Shown piece after piece: positions 42,973 through 51,964 of a stretch of DNA of 64,000 nt. Position 1 is the first letter of the stretch. Each line of letters begins with the position of its first letter. The stretch comes from Paludibacter sp. (GTDB lineage Bacteria; Bacteroidota; Bacteroidia; Bacteroidales; Paludibacteraceae): NCBI RefSeq assembly GCF_009712605.1, contig NZ_WASO01000008.1, positions 115,096-179,095 on the forward strand. The letters are read 5' to 3'. The position numbers and the translations under genes were made by a program. The notes under the pieces are model-generated. The model was not told the origin of the DNA, made no database searches, and saw only the letters and a list, made by a program, of their open reading frames with translations.

Positions 42973-44316
42973 ATGTTTCTTAATTTCTTAATGGTTTCAA
43001 ATATGAATTGGTTGAAGATGAAGCAAAAAGGATTGGTAAAAAGATGTGTGTTGTTAGTGGCCGGGCTATTTATTATGGCTCTCGGGGTAGTGTTGTCCGT
43101 AAAGGCAAACTTAGGTACGTCGCCCATCTCCGCCCCACCCTACGTCTACAGTCAGGCCTTCCCGCTCACCATGGGAACTACTACCATCATTATGAATCTG
43201 GGCATCATCTTGCTTCAAATCATTCTACTGCGCAAACGATACGAATGGATTCAGCTTACCCAGATCATTGCTGTCTCTGTTTTTGGTCTGTTCATTGATC
43301 TTACCATGCCTCTGGTGGCATGGATACACTCCTCCAACTATGTTATACAATGGCTCCTTTGTCTTTTAAGTTGCATTGTACTGGCATTCGGAGTCTTTCT
43401 GGAAGTCAAAGCCAAAGTGACTTACCTTGCCGGCGAAGGTCTGGCTCTTGCGATCACCAAAGTGTCTCGGTTAGAATTTGGCAAAGCGAAAGTAAGTGTC
43501 GATTGCTCGCTGGTCATCCTGGGCGTTGGCAGCTCGCTTTTGCTGCTGCATCGACTGGATGGAGTACGCGAAGGCACGGTGGCGGCAGCGCTCCTGGTGG
43601 GTACCATCGTCCGTTTTTATGCCAAAAACCTCTCGTTTGTTGACAAATGGTTGGGCAATAAACCGGCTGTGAAAGCAATAGCTCCTGTCGTAACAGTTCC
43701 CGAACAAAAACAGCAGCTCGTCATCACCATTGCCCGCGAATACGGCAGCGGCGGACACGAGATTGGCGAAATTCTGGCCAAGCGATTGGGTATTGCATTT
43801 TACGACAGCAAACTGATTGACCTTACTGCACTCGAAGGCGGATTCACGCCGGAATACGTAAAGGAGCACGAACAAAAGCTGGCCAATACGCTGCTCTACG
43901 ACCTGTACGAACAGAACTACGCTTACGTCAACGAAGAGATGCCGCCGCTTGACAGCCTGTTTATGGTACAAAGCAAGGTGATTCGTGACATTGCCGAACA
44001 CGAAGCCTGCGTAATTGTAGGTCGTTGCGCCGACTTTATTCTCAAGAGTCAGTCCACTTTCAATATCTTTGTCCACGCCGGCAAAGAGTTCCGTATCGAC
44101 CGCATTATCCACAACTACCACATTGCACCCGAACTGGCCGAAAAAGAGCTGGAACGCAAAGACCGTGAACGCATCAACTATTGCCGTCACTACACCCACA
44201 AAACCTGGGGCGACGCGGCGAATTACCACCTCACCGTCGACAGTTCACTCTTCGGCACCGAAGCCTGCGCAGACCTCATTATTCAGGCGTTGGAGCAATG
44301 GGAAGGCAACAGTTAA
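42973..44316 (+). CDS. YczE-like membrane domain fused to cytidylate-kinase-like domain
   Basis: This 447-aa two-part protein is unusual. The N-terminal half (about 20-215) is a YczE/DUF6198-like membrane domain of five or so helices, with MALGVVLSVKANLGTSPISAPPYV as signature. The C-terminal half (about 235-447) is a cytidylate-kinase-like domain: ITIAREYGSGGHEIGEILAKRLGIAFYDSKLID, then CVIVGRCADFIL and DRERINYCRHYT. The kinase part would face the cytosol. A role as a regulated nucleotide kinase at the membrane is only a guess. Starts at M11 or M16 are possible. Confidence 0.82.
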   Translation: MFLNFLMVSNMNWLKMKQKGLVKRCVLLVAGLFIMALGVVLSVKANLGTSPISAPPYVYSQAFPLTMGTTTIIMNLGIILLQIILLRKRYEWIQLTQIIAVSVFGLFIDLTMPLVAWIHSSNYVIQWLLCLLSCIVLAFGVFLEVKAKVTYLAGEGLALAITKVSRLEFGKAKVSVDCSLVILGVGSSLLLLHRLDGVREGTVAAALLVGTIVRFYAKNLSFVDKWLGNKPAVKAIAPVVTVPEQKQQLVITIAREYGSGGHEIGEILAKRLGIAFYDSKLIDLTALEGGFTPEYVKEHEQKLANTLLYDLYEQNYAYVNEEMPPLDSLFMVQSKVIRDIAEHEACVIVGRCADFILKSQSTFNIFVHAGKEFRIDRIIHNYHIAPELAEKELERKDRERINYCRHYTHKTWGDAANYHLTVDSSLFGTEACADLIIQALEQWEGNS

Positions 44317-44945
44317 TCTGCAAGCATCTTGAAGAAATTACTCATTTCGCTATAGGTGTACTCCCGGTTATCTTCTTCTTTAGTTTGTAATGATTTAGCA
44401 GCATTGATCTTTGCCTTATCGAAGTCTCCTCCATGTTTGAGTAGAAGCCGATGAAGCCCTCCTTTGGTTGACAGAAAGAATTTCTCTGTTTTCTGATACC
44501 CGCAAAGGGTATTCAACTCTTTTGTGAGAACATCAGATGTAGGATATAGCGCCGTAGTATATTTGAAATGGTATAAAAACCATAATTCGAGACAACGTTC
44601 ATTTTCAAAGAAGATAATTTTGCATTTGATACCTTCTTTGGGTTTGGATACTGTTTGATTGTGGTACTTCTCTTTCAGTCGGATATAGTGTGTTTTATTT
44701 TTTCCTTCCCCCTTGTTATCCATATCAATCAGACAATACACATGAGAATAACCAGCGGCAATACATTTCTCAATTTCTTCTTTGAGATATTGCATACCGG
44801 TCGAATGCTTCGGCAATTTAGGTTCGATTTGTGCTCCTATAACCCCTTTAAGCGACAGTAAATAATATTGTTCTGTTATTCCTTCTCCAATTACAGCAAT
44901 CGATTTGGAATGTTTTTGTCCTCGGGTTGCAATCTTTCGTGTCAT
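44313..44945 (-). CDS. rloB: RloB-family protein (Toprim-like), partner of AAA ATPase
   Basis: This 210-aa RloB-like protein has IAVIGEGITEQYYLLSL, with the E-G-x-T-E motif, and HVYCLIDMDNKGEG, with the acidic D-x-D pair. Both fit the Toprim-like active site predicted for RloB/AbiLii. NERCLELWFLYHFKYTT is the third common block. It lies 1 nt after the ATPase gene (TGA-T-ATG), indicating coupling. Such pairs (AbiL, RloAB) act, or are suspected to act, against phages. The last 4 nt overlap the convergent kinase-fusion gene. Confidence 0.85.
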   Translation of the reverse strand: MTRKIATRGQKHSKSIAVIGEGITEQYYLLSLKGVIGAQIEPKLPKHSTGMQYLKEEIEKCIAAGYSHVYCLIDMDNKGEGKNKTHYIRLKEKYHNQTVSKPKEGIKCKIIFFENERCLELWFLYHFKYTTALYPTSDVLTKELNTLCGYQKTEKFFLSTKGGLHRLLLKHGGDFDKAKINAAKSLQTKEEDNREYTYSEMSNFFKMLAD

Positions 44946-44946
44946 A

Positions 44947-46212
44947 TCATTGCTCTATAAAGATAGAACCTAAACTGGGTTTTGCCCCTAACCGTCCCGA
45001 CTTGTATGCCTTATAGAGTGACAGGTTTTTGTGTAATCCAAATTCAGCGGCAGAATAGAGCTCCGTAGCTCCCGTATCATTTGATTTTTCGGTAAACCAA
45101 ACCATATCACGGCGAACAAACTCCTCATCAAGCAGCATCTGATCATGGGTAGTAAAAATAATTTGAGATGCATTGGTATTCATCATAAACAGACTCAAGT
45201 AGTGAAGCAAAAGATCGTAATGAATGCCTCTTTCTATCTCATCGAAGATATAAATATGATTTTCAATTGTCATATTATACAATCGCTCTAAAAGAGGTAT
45301 ATACTTTCGAGTTCCGTTTGATTCCAATCTTACACTTAGAGCAAAATCCCCATCGTTTGTATGATGTGTAAACTCTAAATCCATTTTTTTTTCTTTCAGC
45401 AAATCTGTTTTAATAGAATCTGGAATACTATCATCATTTTTAATACGTTCTTTAATCTCAGTTGGAATTTCATTCGGAATTTCCTTTATTTCTAAATTAG
45501 AAATATTAAAATCAGCTTTACATAATGCTGTAAGGACAAATTTTTTCTTAATATCATTACTAAGAATATTTTCTGCTATATCCAATATGCTTAAATCCTC
45601 GTCTTCTTCATGAACATATTTTTTTATCCACGTGTGCACAACATTGAATGGCTTTGCATCAACAGAAATTTTAGCATAAGTAGACAACACTGTATGATTA
45701 TTTAATGTGTTATCAATAAATGCTCTTTTTGCTTTTGCAGACAATTGTAATAGATCGCCAAATTTAATCTTAGGCGCTACACTTTCATTTACAAACTCAC
45801 GAACATAGAATGTTGACATGATTCCATTAGGAGCAAAGCTGAATATCTCATTTAAAACATATGAGTCATTAAACGCTACTTTATATTCATATTTTACAGA
45901 ATCAATATAAAATTGAATAGCAAAGATTGTTGGTTTGTCTTTATCCAAGGCAAAAGGTTCATACAAAATTTGCCTATTCTTATCTAGCATTGGAGCAAAC
46001 AGCATTCTCCAAAGGCTCTCTAATGCAATCAAAATATTTGTCTTCCCAGAAGCATTAGCTCCATAAAGAACAGCCATCTTCAATAATCGCAAATTCGGTT
46101 TTACCTCATATGTCAAATATTCCAGGGAAGTAGTATCTTTGGTTGCCTCAAAAGAGAGTGTCTGTTCATCTCTAATGGACATGAAATTTTTGACTCTAAA
46201 CTCCTGAATCAT
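44947..46212 (-). CDS. AAA_15/AAA_21 ATPase, AbiLi/RloA-like
   Basis: This 421-aa OLD/SMC-like ATPase has the opening FRVKNFMSIRDEQTLSFEA, Walker A YGANASGKTN (about 52-61), a charged middle, Walker B HIYIFDEIERGIH with Glu, and a late switch FTTHDQMLLDEEFVRRDMVWFTEK. It lacks its own Toprim domain; the nuclease-like function is in the adjacent RloB gene. Base composition is more A/T-rich than neighbouring genes, as often in acquired defence genes. Start MIQEFRVKNF at 46212 is the conserved one. Confidence 0.87.
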   Translation of the reverse strand: MIQEFRVKNFMSIRDEQTLSFEATKDTTSLEYLTYEVKPNLRLLKMAVLYGANASGKTNILIALESLWRMLFAPMLDKNRQILYEPFALDKDKPTIFAIQFYIDSVKYEYKVAFNDSYVLNEIFSFAPNGIMSTFYVREFVNESVAPKIKFGDLLQLSAKAKRAFIDNTLNNHTVLSTYAKISVDAKPFNVVHTWIKKYVHEEDEDLSILDIAENILSNDIKKKFVLTALCKADFNISNLEIKEIPNEIPTEIKERIKNDDSIPDSIKTDLLKEKKMDLEFTHHTNDGDFALSVRLESNGTRKYIPLLERLYNMTIENHIYIFDEIERGIHYDLLLHYLSLFMMNTNASQIIFTTHDQMLLDEEFVRRDMVWFTEKSNDTGATELYSAAEFGLHKNLSLYKAYKSGRLGAKPSLGSIFIEQ

Positions 46213-46409
46213 GATTTGAAAGATTAAATTGGTAATTTTTCTACAAATATAGGGCAAAAATAACAATTAATATCTATTCGAAGAAAAAAATTGAACAACC
46301 TTCATTTTTTCGAACACAACACTCTCTTTCTGTTTGTCGGCTCGAAGCGTTACATTGCGCAAAATGTAAATTATTCTCATATTTTCAAGGTGTTACTGAA
46401 AGGAAAATA

Positions 46410-46417
46410 TATATTTG
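46410..46417 (+). promoter_or_regulatory. -7 element of the esterase gene
   Basis: TATATTTG, inside the longest reading frame, which supports the start at 46502. Confidence 0.45.
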
Positions 46418-46501
46418 CAGAGAAAGAACAATCGAATCTGTTATAAAGATTACTGTTATCTTTTATTTCAGGTCTCTTATCTTGATTCTAAAAATACTTC
46501 C

Positions 46502-47986
46502 ATGAAAAAACTCACTCTACTTTGTCTGGCCGGAATGCTCTTTTCGGCAGTGGCATCGGCTCAGGTGCCTGCACTCAGTGACCTGAAAACGGAACCGGTA
46601 ACGGTAACCACCGGCTACTCGCTGAAATTTCACTCGAACATTCTCAACGAAGATCGCACCGTTATGATCGCCCTGCCGGAGGGCTACGAGAAGAGTACGA
46701 AGAAATACCCGGTGCTCTATATGCTCGATGCACAGTGGAACTTCAACCATACGGCTCAAAACCTCGGCTGGCTCTCCAATTCCGACATCAAGAGCATTCC
46801 GCAAACCATCGTGGTGGGCCTTGCAACCGGTGGCGACAGGCGCGAACACGACCTCACCCCCACGCCGGGCAACGGCCACAAGGGTGGCGGTGCCGACAGC
46901 CTCTACCGCTTTATCAAAGAGGAGCTGATGCCGTTTGTAGAGAAAAACTACCGTACCTACAACTACCGGATTCTGGGTGGTGTGTCGTACGGAGGCCTGT
47001 TTGTGATGAACGCCTTTGTCAAAGATCCGCTATATTTCAATGCTTATTTATCTCTCAGTCCGAGTATGTGGTGGGAAAACAATATCATGCTGGACAAAAC
47101 GAAGGAGCTGCTTACCAAATCACCCGAGTTCCCCACGCGCCTCTACCTGACCATGGCTAACGAAGGATTGTCGATGGGTGTCGATTCGCTGGACGCACTA
47201 CTAAAGAAGTATGCTCCAAAAAACTTTGCCTGGAAATTCGACAAACACCCCGACGAGGTACACAATACCATCCACTTCAAAGGCATCTGGGACGGCATGA
47301 AATTTCTGCTGGCCGACTGGCATTACCCCTTTATCGATTTCGGAACAAAGGAGAAGCCGTTTTCGGTTCCCAATACAACGGGATCTGCCTCGGGTACTCC
47401 TAAAGCTGTAAAGCTACCGGCTACGGTTATTGCCGGTTGCACTGGTGTCTATCTTGATTCGTTCGGCAGACTGTTGTCGCTGACAAAGGCCGACAACACG
47501 TTGCAACTGTCGAACGAACAGCTACCACCGCTTTCTCTCTACCCCGAAGCTTCGGGCAAGTTCTTTCTCCCTATCAATACTGCGCTTGAAGAGCTTCATT
47601 TGAAAAATGCACTGATACGTTTTGATTTCACGAAAAACGACTCGCTGATTGTGACGACAAACGGCAAAATTGAGTTCACGGCCAAAAAATTGACGCATCT
47701 TCCGCTTGTAGCATTATCCGACAAGGTCTTGCAAGAGTTTGTGGGAGCATACACCTCTTCGGTGCCCAACAATAACTTTCGGATCGAGAAGAAAGAACAT
47801 TCGTTGCTGCTGTTTGTTGATACCACACCGTTCACTTTATACCCAATGAGCGCCAATAAACTCTTTGTTTTTGTCAAGGGAACGGGATTGGATCTGGAAT
47901 TTTTGAAAGACGCATCGACCAACACAACCAAAATAAACGTAGCCAAAGACGGTAAAGTGATGATGGAAGCAAAAAAGACGAATTGA
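46502..47986 (+). CDS. secreted alpha/beta-hydrolase esterase (esterase D/Fes-like)
   Basis: This 494-aa protein has a signal peptide (MKKLTLLCLAGMLFSAVASAQ) and an esterase domain (about 30-275). Its nucleophile elbow GVSYGGLFVMN carries the Ser; HNTIHFKGIWDGMKFL near the end of the domain supplies the His. The TPTPGNGHKGGGADSLYRFIKEELMPFVEKNYRTY stretch is typical of putative siderophore-type esterases. A C-terminal extension (about 300-494) of mostly beta structure has no clear name. It is periplasmic or secreted. Confidence 0.87.
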   Translation: MKKLTLLCLAGMLFSAVASAQVPALSDLKTEPVTVTTGYSLKFHSNILNEDRTVMIALPEGYEKSTKKYPVLYMLDAQWNFNHTAQNLGWLSNSDIKSIPQTIVVGLATGGDRREHDLTPTPGNGHKGGGADSLYRFIKEELMPFVEKNYRTYNYRILGGVSYGGLFVMNAFVKDPLYFNAYLSLSPSMWWENNIMLDKTKELLTKSPEFPTRLYLTMANEGLSMGVDSLDALLKKYAPKNFAWKFDKHPDEVHNTIHFKGIWDGMKFLLADWHYPFIDFGTKEKPFSVPNTTGSASGTPKAVKLPATVIAGCTGVYLDSFGRLLSLTKADNTLQLSNEQLPPLSLYPEASGKFFLPINTALEELHLKNALIRFDFTKNDSLIVTTNGKIEFTAKKLTHLPLVALSDKVLQEFVGAYTSSVPNNNFRIEKKEHSLLLFVDTTPFTLYPMSANKLFVFVKGTGLDLEFLKDASTNTTKINVAKDGKVMMEAKKTN

Positions 47987-48102
47987 TCCGACTGTTCAAT
48001 TTCTTTTGAAAACGGCCTCCATGTTGTATAACAATAGTCCCGGGGCAATATTTTCATCTATCTTTTCGTAGCTTTGCCTGTATAGCATTCTATAAACCTG
48101 CC

Positions 48103-48219
48103 GTGCCTATGGCACTATGATTACAAACATTATTCTGTTTGTATTTACAGATTAATCCCGATAGGGATGGCATGTTTATAGCTGTAATACACAGAACTAA
48201 TTCCAAGTCCCGTAGGGAC
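48103..48219. repeat. short-palindrome array
   Basis: Four perfect small palindromes in a 247-nt gap: GTGCC/GGCAC (48103-48115), ACAAACA/TGTTTGT (48123-48142), ATCCC/GGGAT (48155-48168) and GTCCC/GGGAC (48207-48219). It is similar in style to 7524-7713. It adjoins the start of the lipoprotein gene at 48234. Confidence 0.5.
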
Positions 48220-48233
48220 GAAACGGTATACAA

Positions 48234-48845
48234 ATGCGGAAATTTCTCTTCATTTTTTTAAGTTTGGTAATGCTCATTTCCTGTGGGAAAACCAAACCAA
48301 TAGAGCAAATAAATGAATTTGTTTTGTTTGCATATCCGGGCTTCAACTATCAAGATAGCGATCGTATAGTACTGGATTCTACATCCCTTAATATCAGAAA
48401 ATACTTTGAGTTAAGCAGAAATAATTTTATCTGTATTGCTAATGCGAAGGATTATAAAAGTAAGCCCCAAAAGTATGTTGAAAGTAATAAAGCAGATACT
48501 TTGGGGCTGGATAGATTACTAAATCGAGTTCTTCTTTCAAAACACTATCGCCACGAATACTACCCGAAATCGGATAGTTGGTACGAAGGTTTTACATATA
48601 CTATATATTATCGGACGTCTTCAAATAATGAATTTACAATAAGTTATTACCCGGATTATTTACCGGACAGTCTCAAAGCATTGCACAATTATATCATTAA
48701 CGTAATCTCATATTATAGAACACCGCGTAACGATCAATTCCAATTTCATACTATCACAAAAAGTGTGGCTGGTGATCTTTGGAAAAAGCATAAACCTGCG
48801 GTGGCACAAAGCAAGATTGAAGAAGTTAAATTTGAATTGAGGTAA
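48234..48845 (+). CDS. lipoprotein of unknown function
   Basis: This 203-aa protein has a signal peptide and lipobox (LISCG, lipid Cys about 17). The mature part is rich in Tyr, Asn and Asp and looks soluble. No family recognised. The beta-CASP hydrolase gene follows after 42 nt, but there is no functional link that I can see. The A/T-rich composition and repeat-filled upstream region suggest an accessory gene. Confidence 0.65.
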   Translation: MRKFLFIFLSLVMLISCGKTKPIEQINEFVLFAYPGFNYQDSDRIVLDSTSLNIRKYFELSRNNFICIANAKDYKSKPQKYVESNKADTLGLDRLLNRVLLSKHYRHEYYPKSDSWYEGFTYTIYYRTSSNNEFTISYYPDYLPDSLKALHNYIINVISYYRTPRNDQFQFHTITKSVAGDLWKKHKPAVAQSKIEEVKFELR

Positions 48846-48887
48846 AATATAATACATCAACCCTTAACGCGCATAAACACTCATCCT

Positions 48888-50309
48888 ATGAAAATAAAAT
48901 TTATCGGCGCTGCACGCGAAGTAACCGGCAGCAAGCATTTGATAACAACAAAAGAGGGCAAGAAAATCCTGCTCGACTGCGGAATGTTTCAGGGCAAGGG
49001 AATGGAAACCGATGCCATGAACCGTAACCTCGGATTCGACCCGGCAGAGATCGACCACATCATCCTGACTCACGCCCATATCGACCACTCGGGACTGATT
49101 CCCTACATGTACAACAACGGCTTCGAAGGTTCGGTGATCTGCACCAATGCCACCCGCGACCTCTGTGCCATTATGCTCTCCGACAGCGGCCACATTCAGG
49201 AGCTCGATGTGAAATGGTACAACAAAAAGCTGGCAAAAAAGGGTTTGCCACCCGTGCATCCCATCTATAACGACAAAGATGCCGAAGAGTGTATGAAACT
49301 CTTTATCGGAGTGGCCTACAATCGACGCTTCTATTTCAACGACAAAAAGAGCCACAACGGCATCAACGTGAAGTTCACCAATACCGGTCACATGCTGGGC
49401 AGTTCGGTAGTGAACCTCGAAATCAAAGAGGGCGATAAAACCATCCGGTTAGCTTATACCGGAGATATCGGACGTCCGCGCAACCGTATCATCCAACCGC
49501 CTGCACCCTTTCCACAATGCGATTACCTGATTACCGAATCGACCTACGGCGACCGTCTACACCAGGCTGATAAAGAATCGGAAGAAGATTTGCTGCGCAT
49601 CATTACCGAGACCTGCGTCGACAAAGGAGGCAAGCTTATTATTCCTTCGTTCTCCATCGGGCGTACTCAGGAGATTGTCTTTGTGCTCAACAACCTTTAC
49701 AACGATGGCCGATTGCCCAAAATAGACATCTTCGTTGACAGTCCACTGTCGGTCAACGCCACCGACGTGTTCCGCATGCATACCGAATGCATGAACGAAC
49801 ATGTAAAAGAGGTGCTGAAATACGATCCCGATCCGTTCGGATTCAATACCCTGCATTACATCAAAAATGTGGACGACTCCAAAAAGCTCAACGATTACAA
49901 GAAACCCTGCGTTATTATCTCTTCGTCGGGCATGATGGAAGCCGGGCGCATCAAGCATCACGTGGCCAATAACATCTCCGACCCAAAGAACACTTTGCTT
50001 ATTGTGGGTTACTGTTCGCCTACCTCTTTGGGTGCGCGCATCCAGCAACCGGGGTTGAAAGAGATCTCCATTTTCGGAGAAATGCATCCCCTTAACGCTA
50101 AAATTGAAAAGATAGAAGCCTTCTCCGGCCACGGCGATTACAATGAAATGAAAGAGTTTCTTCATTGTCAGGATACGGCCCAATTAAAGAAAACCTTCCT
50201 GGTTCACGGCGAGTACAAAACACAACAGACCTACCGTGATATTCTCAACAAAGATGGTTTTTCTAACATCGAAATTCCGGCTCCGGGAGAGGAATTTGAA
50301 CTATCGTAA
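48888..50309 (+). CDS. MBL-fold beta-CASP metallo-hydrolase (RNA specificity domain)
   Basis: This 473-aa protein has a metallo-beta-lactamase part (GAAREVTGSKHLITT; zinc motif THAHIDHSG, about 60-68; then NTGHMLGSS and AYTGDIGR), an inserted beta-CASP domain (about 190-330) and a late RMMBL domain (FSGHGDYNEM; VHGEYKTQQTYRDIL). This is the CPSF-73/RNase J-like set used for RNA cleavage or exonuclease action. It is probably a cytosolic RNA-processing enzyme. Confidence 0.93.
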   Translation: MKIKFIGAAREVTGSKHLITTKEGKKILLDCGMFQGKGMETDAMNRNLGFDPAEIDHIILTHAHIDHSGLIPYMYNNGFEGSVICTNATRDLCAIMLSDSGHIQELDVKWYNKKLAKKGLPPVHPIYNDKDAEECMKLFIGVAYNRRFYFNDKKSHNGINVKFTNTGHMLGSSVVNLEIKEGDKTIRLAYTGDIGRPRNRIIQPPAPFPQCDYLITESTYGDRLHQADKESEEDLLRIITETCVDKGGKLIIPSFSIGRTQEIVFVLNNLYNDGRLPKIDIFVDSPLSVNATDVFRMHTECMNEHVKEVLKYDPDPFGFNTLHYIKNVDDSKKLNDYKKPCVIISSSGMMEAGRIKHHVANNISDPKNTLLIVGYCSPTSLGARIQQPGLKEISIFGEMHPLNAKIEKIEAFSGHGDYNEMKEFLHCQDTAQLKKTFLVHGEYKTQQTYRDILNKDGFSNIEIPAPGEEFELS

Positions 50310-50321
50310 ACAGGGGAAAAT

Positions 50322-50477
50322 ATGAGTTTATTCAGAGTTATTCTTGCAATTATTTTCCCTCCGCTTTCGGTACTTGATAAAGGCTGCGGCAGCTTTCTTA
50401 TTATCCTGCTTCTCACTCTTTGCGGGTGGGTTCCGGGAGTAATCGGAGCATTGATTATTCTCAACAAACGGAAATAA
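50322..50477 (+). CDS. YqaE/Pmp3-family membrane mini-protein
   Basis: This 51-aa gene is too short for common length cut-offs. The protein MSLFRVILAIIFPPLSVLDK... then LLTLCGWVPGVIGALIIL has the two hydrophobic helices and the IFPPL...GCGSF...LTLCGWVPGVIGA pattern of the YqaE/Pmp3 (UPF0057) family, small inner-membrane proteins linked to salt and membrane-potential stress. It starts 12 nt after the beta-CASP gene and is probably cotranscribed with it. A 10-nt tandem duplication (GGAAATAAAC) spans its stop codon. A terminator follows. Confidence 0.9.
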   Translation: MSLFRVILAIIFPPLSVLDKGCGSFLIILLLTLCGWVPGVIGALIILNKRK

Positions 50478-50508
50478 ACGGAAATAAACGCATATACCGT
50501 AACGCGGA

Positions 50509-50554
50509 AAACGGGATAAACAATTATACATTGGTATTTTTGTTTATCCCGTTT
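50509..50554. terminator. two-way intrinsic terminator
   Basis: A perfect 15-bp stem AAACGGGATAAACAA/TTGTTTATCCCGTTT (50509-50523, 50540-50554), between the YqaE gene and the convergent secreted-protein gene. Confidence 0.8.
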
Positions 50555-50583
50555 CTATTATGCATCATTTTATCTTTTATGCT

Positions 50584-51237
50584 TTATCTGGCAGCATAAA
50601 GCAATATAGCTTCTCCATCGTGATCTCCCGTCGTTATCCATCGTGTATTTATCCGGTTTTCGAGATTACATTCTCCTATAATCCGATAGATATGACCGCG
50701 CCCGAGTTTTTCGCAGAAATCGTTTCTGGCAATGGTAAACGATTGGTAAACATGGTGAGCTCTGCTAAAAAACCGGAATGCTTCACGGCTGAAAGCCCCA
50801 ACAAAGATATATTTGCCGTCGAAATATTCCGGTCCCATTATTCGTCCATGATTGTTGGGAAACAAAAAATTACGATCGGAAAGCGCCCTTCTGTGTTCGT
50901 CCGGCAGCTGGCTTAACCGACAAGTGTCTATCCTTGCGTAATATCCGGAAGAATGCCCTTCACGATCTGTGTAGCCTTCTTTCTGACATGCTATCATCAG
51001 CTTGCGGATTGCTTCCGCCCTGGTTTTAGCGAATGCATCAATGATTACGACATTAATAGGTTCGATAAGTTCCTTATTTTGGAATCTGGTACCTAACCAG
51101 TCTGCCGGTTTGCCATTGCTTCTTTCCATCCACTTACCAATATCGGGCAGTTTAAGCTCTTTCAAGGTATTTGGCTGAGAATTGGAAACACAGAAAGAGA
51201 GCAATAACAAAGCAAAAAGAATCAAGAATTTAAGCAT
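50584..51237 (-). CDS. secreted protein, paralogue of 6370-7020 (distant LssY_C-like)
   Basis: This 217-aa protein has a signal peptide (MLKFLILFALLLLSFCVSNSQ). It matches the gene at 6370 through its full length with about half of residues identical by eye: LKELKLPDIGKWMERSNGKPADWLGTRF, EPINVVIID, GHSSGYYARIDTCRLSQLP, NNHGRIMGPEYFDGKYIFVGAFSREAF and TTGDHDGEAILLYAAR. All charged and Gly/His landmarks are kept, so both copies look functional. The role is unknown; the LssY_C resemblance is inference. Confidence 0.7.
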   Translation of the reverse strand: MLKFLILFALLLLSFCVSNSQPNTLKELKLPDIGKWMERSNGKPADWLGTRFQNKELIEPINVVIIDAFAKTRAEAIRKLMIACQKEGYTDREGHSSGYYARIDTCRLSQLPDEHRRALSDRNFLFPNNHGRIMGPEYFDGKYIFVGAFSREAFRFFSRAHHVYQSFTIARNDFCEKLGRGHIYRIIGECNLENRINTRWITTGDHDGEAILLYAAR

Positions 51238-51362
51238 AGAGCAAAAAAATAACGAATCATATACATTATCAGTTAAGTCATTGCAAATATCCGTTAGTTT
51301 TTAGCAATTTGTATTCCCCTTCTCAAAAAAACAACAAAAAAGCATCCTGTCCCGGCCAGTAA

Positions 51363-51395
51363 CAAAAAAAGCCTGCAACTCGACCGAGTGCAGGC
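51363..51395 (-). terminator. terminator of the porG-bamA-skp operon
   Basis: Stem GCCTGCA-a-CTCG / CGAG-TGCAGGC (51371-51395); the adjacent A-run on the plus strand gives the U-tract for minus-strand transcription. Confidence 0.85.
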
Positions 51396-51418
51396 ATTTA
51401 TATTTTAGAAGAAATCTA

Positions 51419-51922
51419 TTATTTGATATTCAATTTCTTTTTAACCAAAGGCAGAACATCTACACTCTGATCTGAATGATAAAGAATTGCAGGAACCTGC
51501 AAGTCGAATATGTAAATAAAGCCGTTTTCAAGACCAACGTCGTTGATAGCTTTCTTAATTTTATCAACAATAGGCTGAACTAATTCTTGTTGTTTTTTTT
51601 GCAGGTCGGTTTGAGCTGTCTGGTTCAAAGTACTGATACGTTGTTCCATTTCCACAATCTCACTCTGACGAGCTTGCAAGATAGATTGAGGCATGCTATC
51701 TTTTTTGTCCACAAATTCTTTTACTCTTTTGTTATACTCGTCACGCATTTTGTTAATCTCATTTTCATAATTTGTAGCGAGATCCTGAAGAGTTTTTTCT
51801 ACAGTTGCTTTTTCTGGCATTGCATTATACACATCCTGAGAATTGACATGGCCAAATTTATTTTGAGCAAAAGCCATAATAGGTGCAACGCACAAAACCA
51901 GCACAATAATTTTCTTAAGCAT
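51419..51922 (-). CDS. OmpH/Skp periplasmic chaperone, copy 2
   Basis: This 167-aa protein has a signal peptide (MLKKIIVLVLCVAPIMAFAQ), then the Skp start FGHVNSQDVYNAMPE and a long charged helical hairpin (about 40-130) forming the tentacles. The C-terminal GFIYIFDLQVPAILYHS closes the body. Skp trimers hold unfolded outer-membrane proteins on the way to BamA. It is the last gene of the operon, 42 nt after copy 1. Confidence 0.92.
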   Translation of the reverse strand: MLKKIIVLVLCVAPIMAFAQNKFGHVNSQDVYNAMPEKATVEKTLQDLATNYENEINKMRDEYNKRVKEFVDKKDSMPQSILQARQSEIVEMEQRISTLNQTAQTDLQKKQQELVQPIVDKIKKAINDVGLENGFIYIFDLQVPAILYHSDQSVDVLPLVKKKLNIK

Positions 51923-51964
51923 AAGTTGATGTTTTAATGATAAAATTTTCGCAAAAATAGGGAT

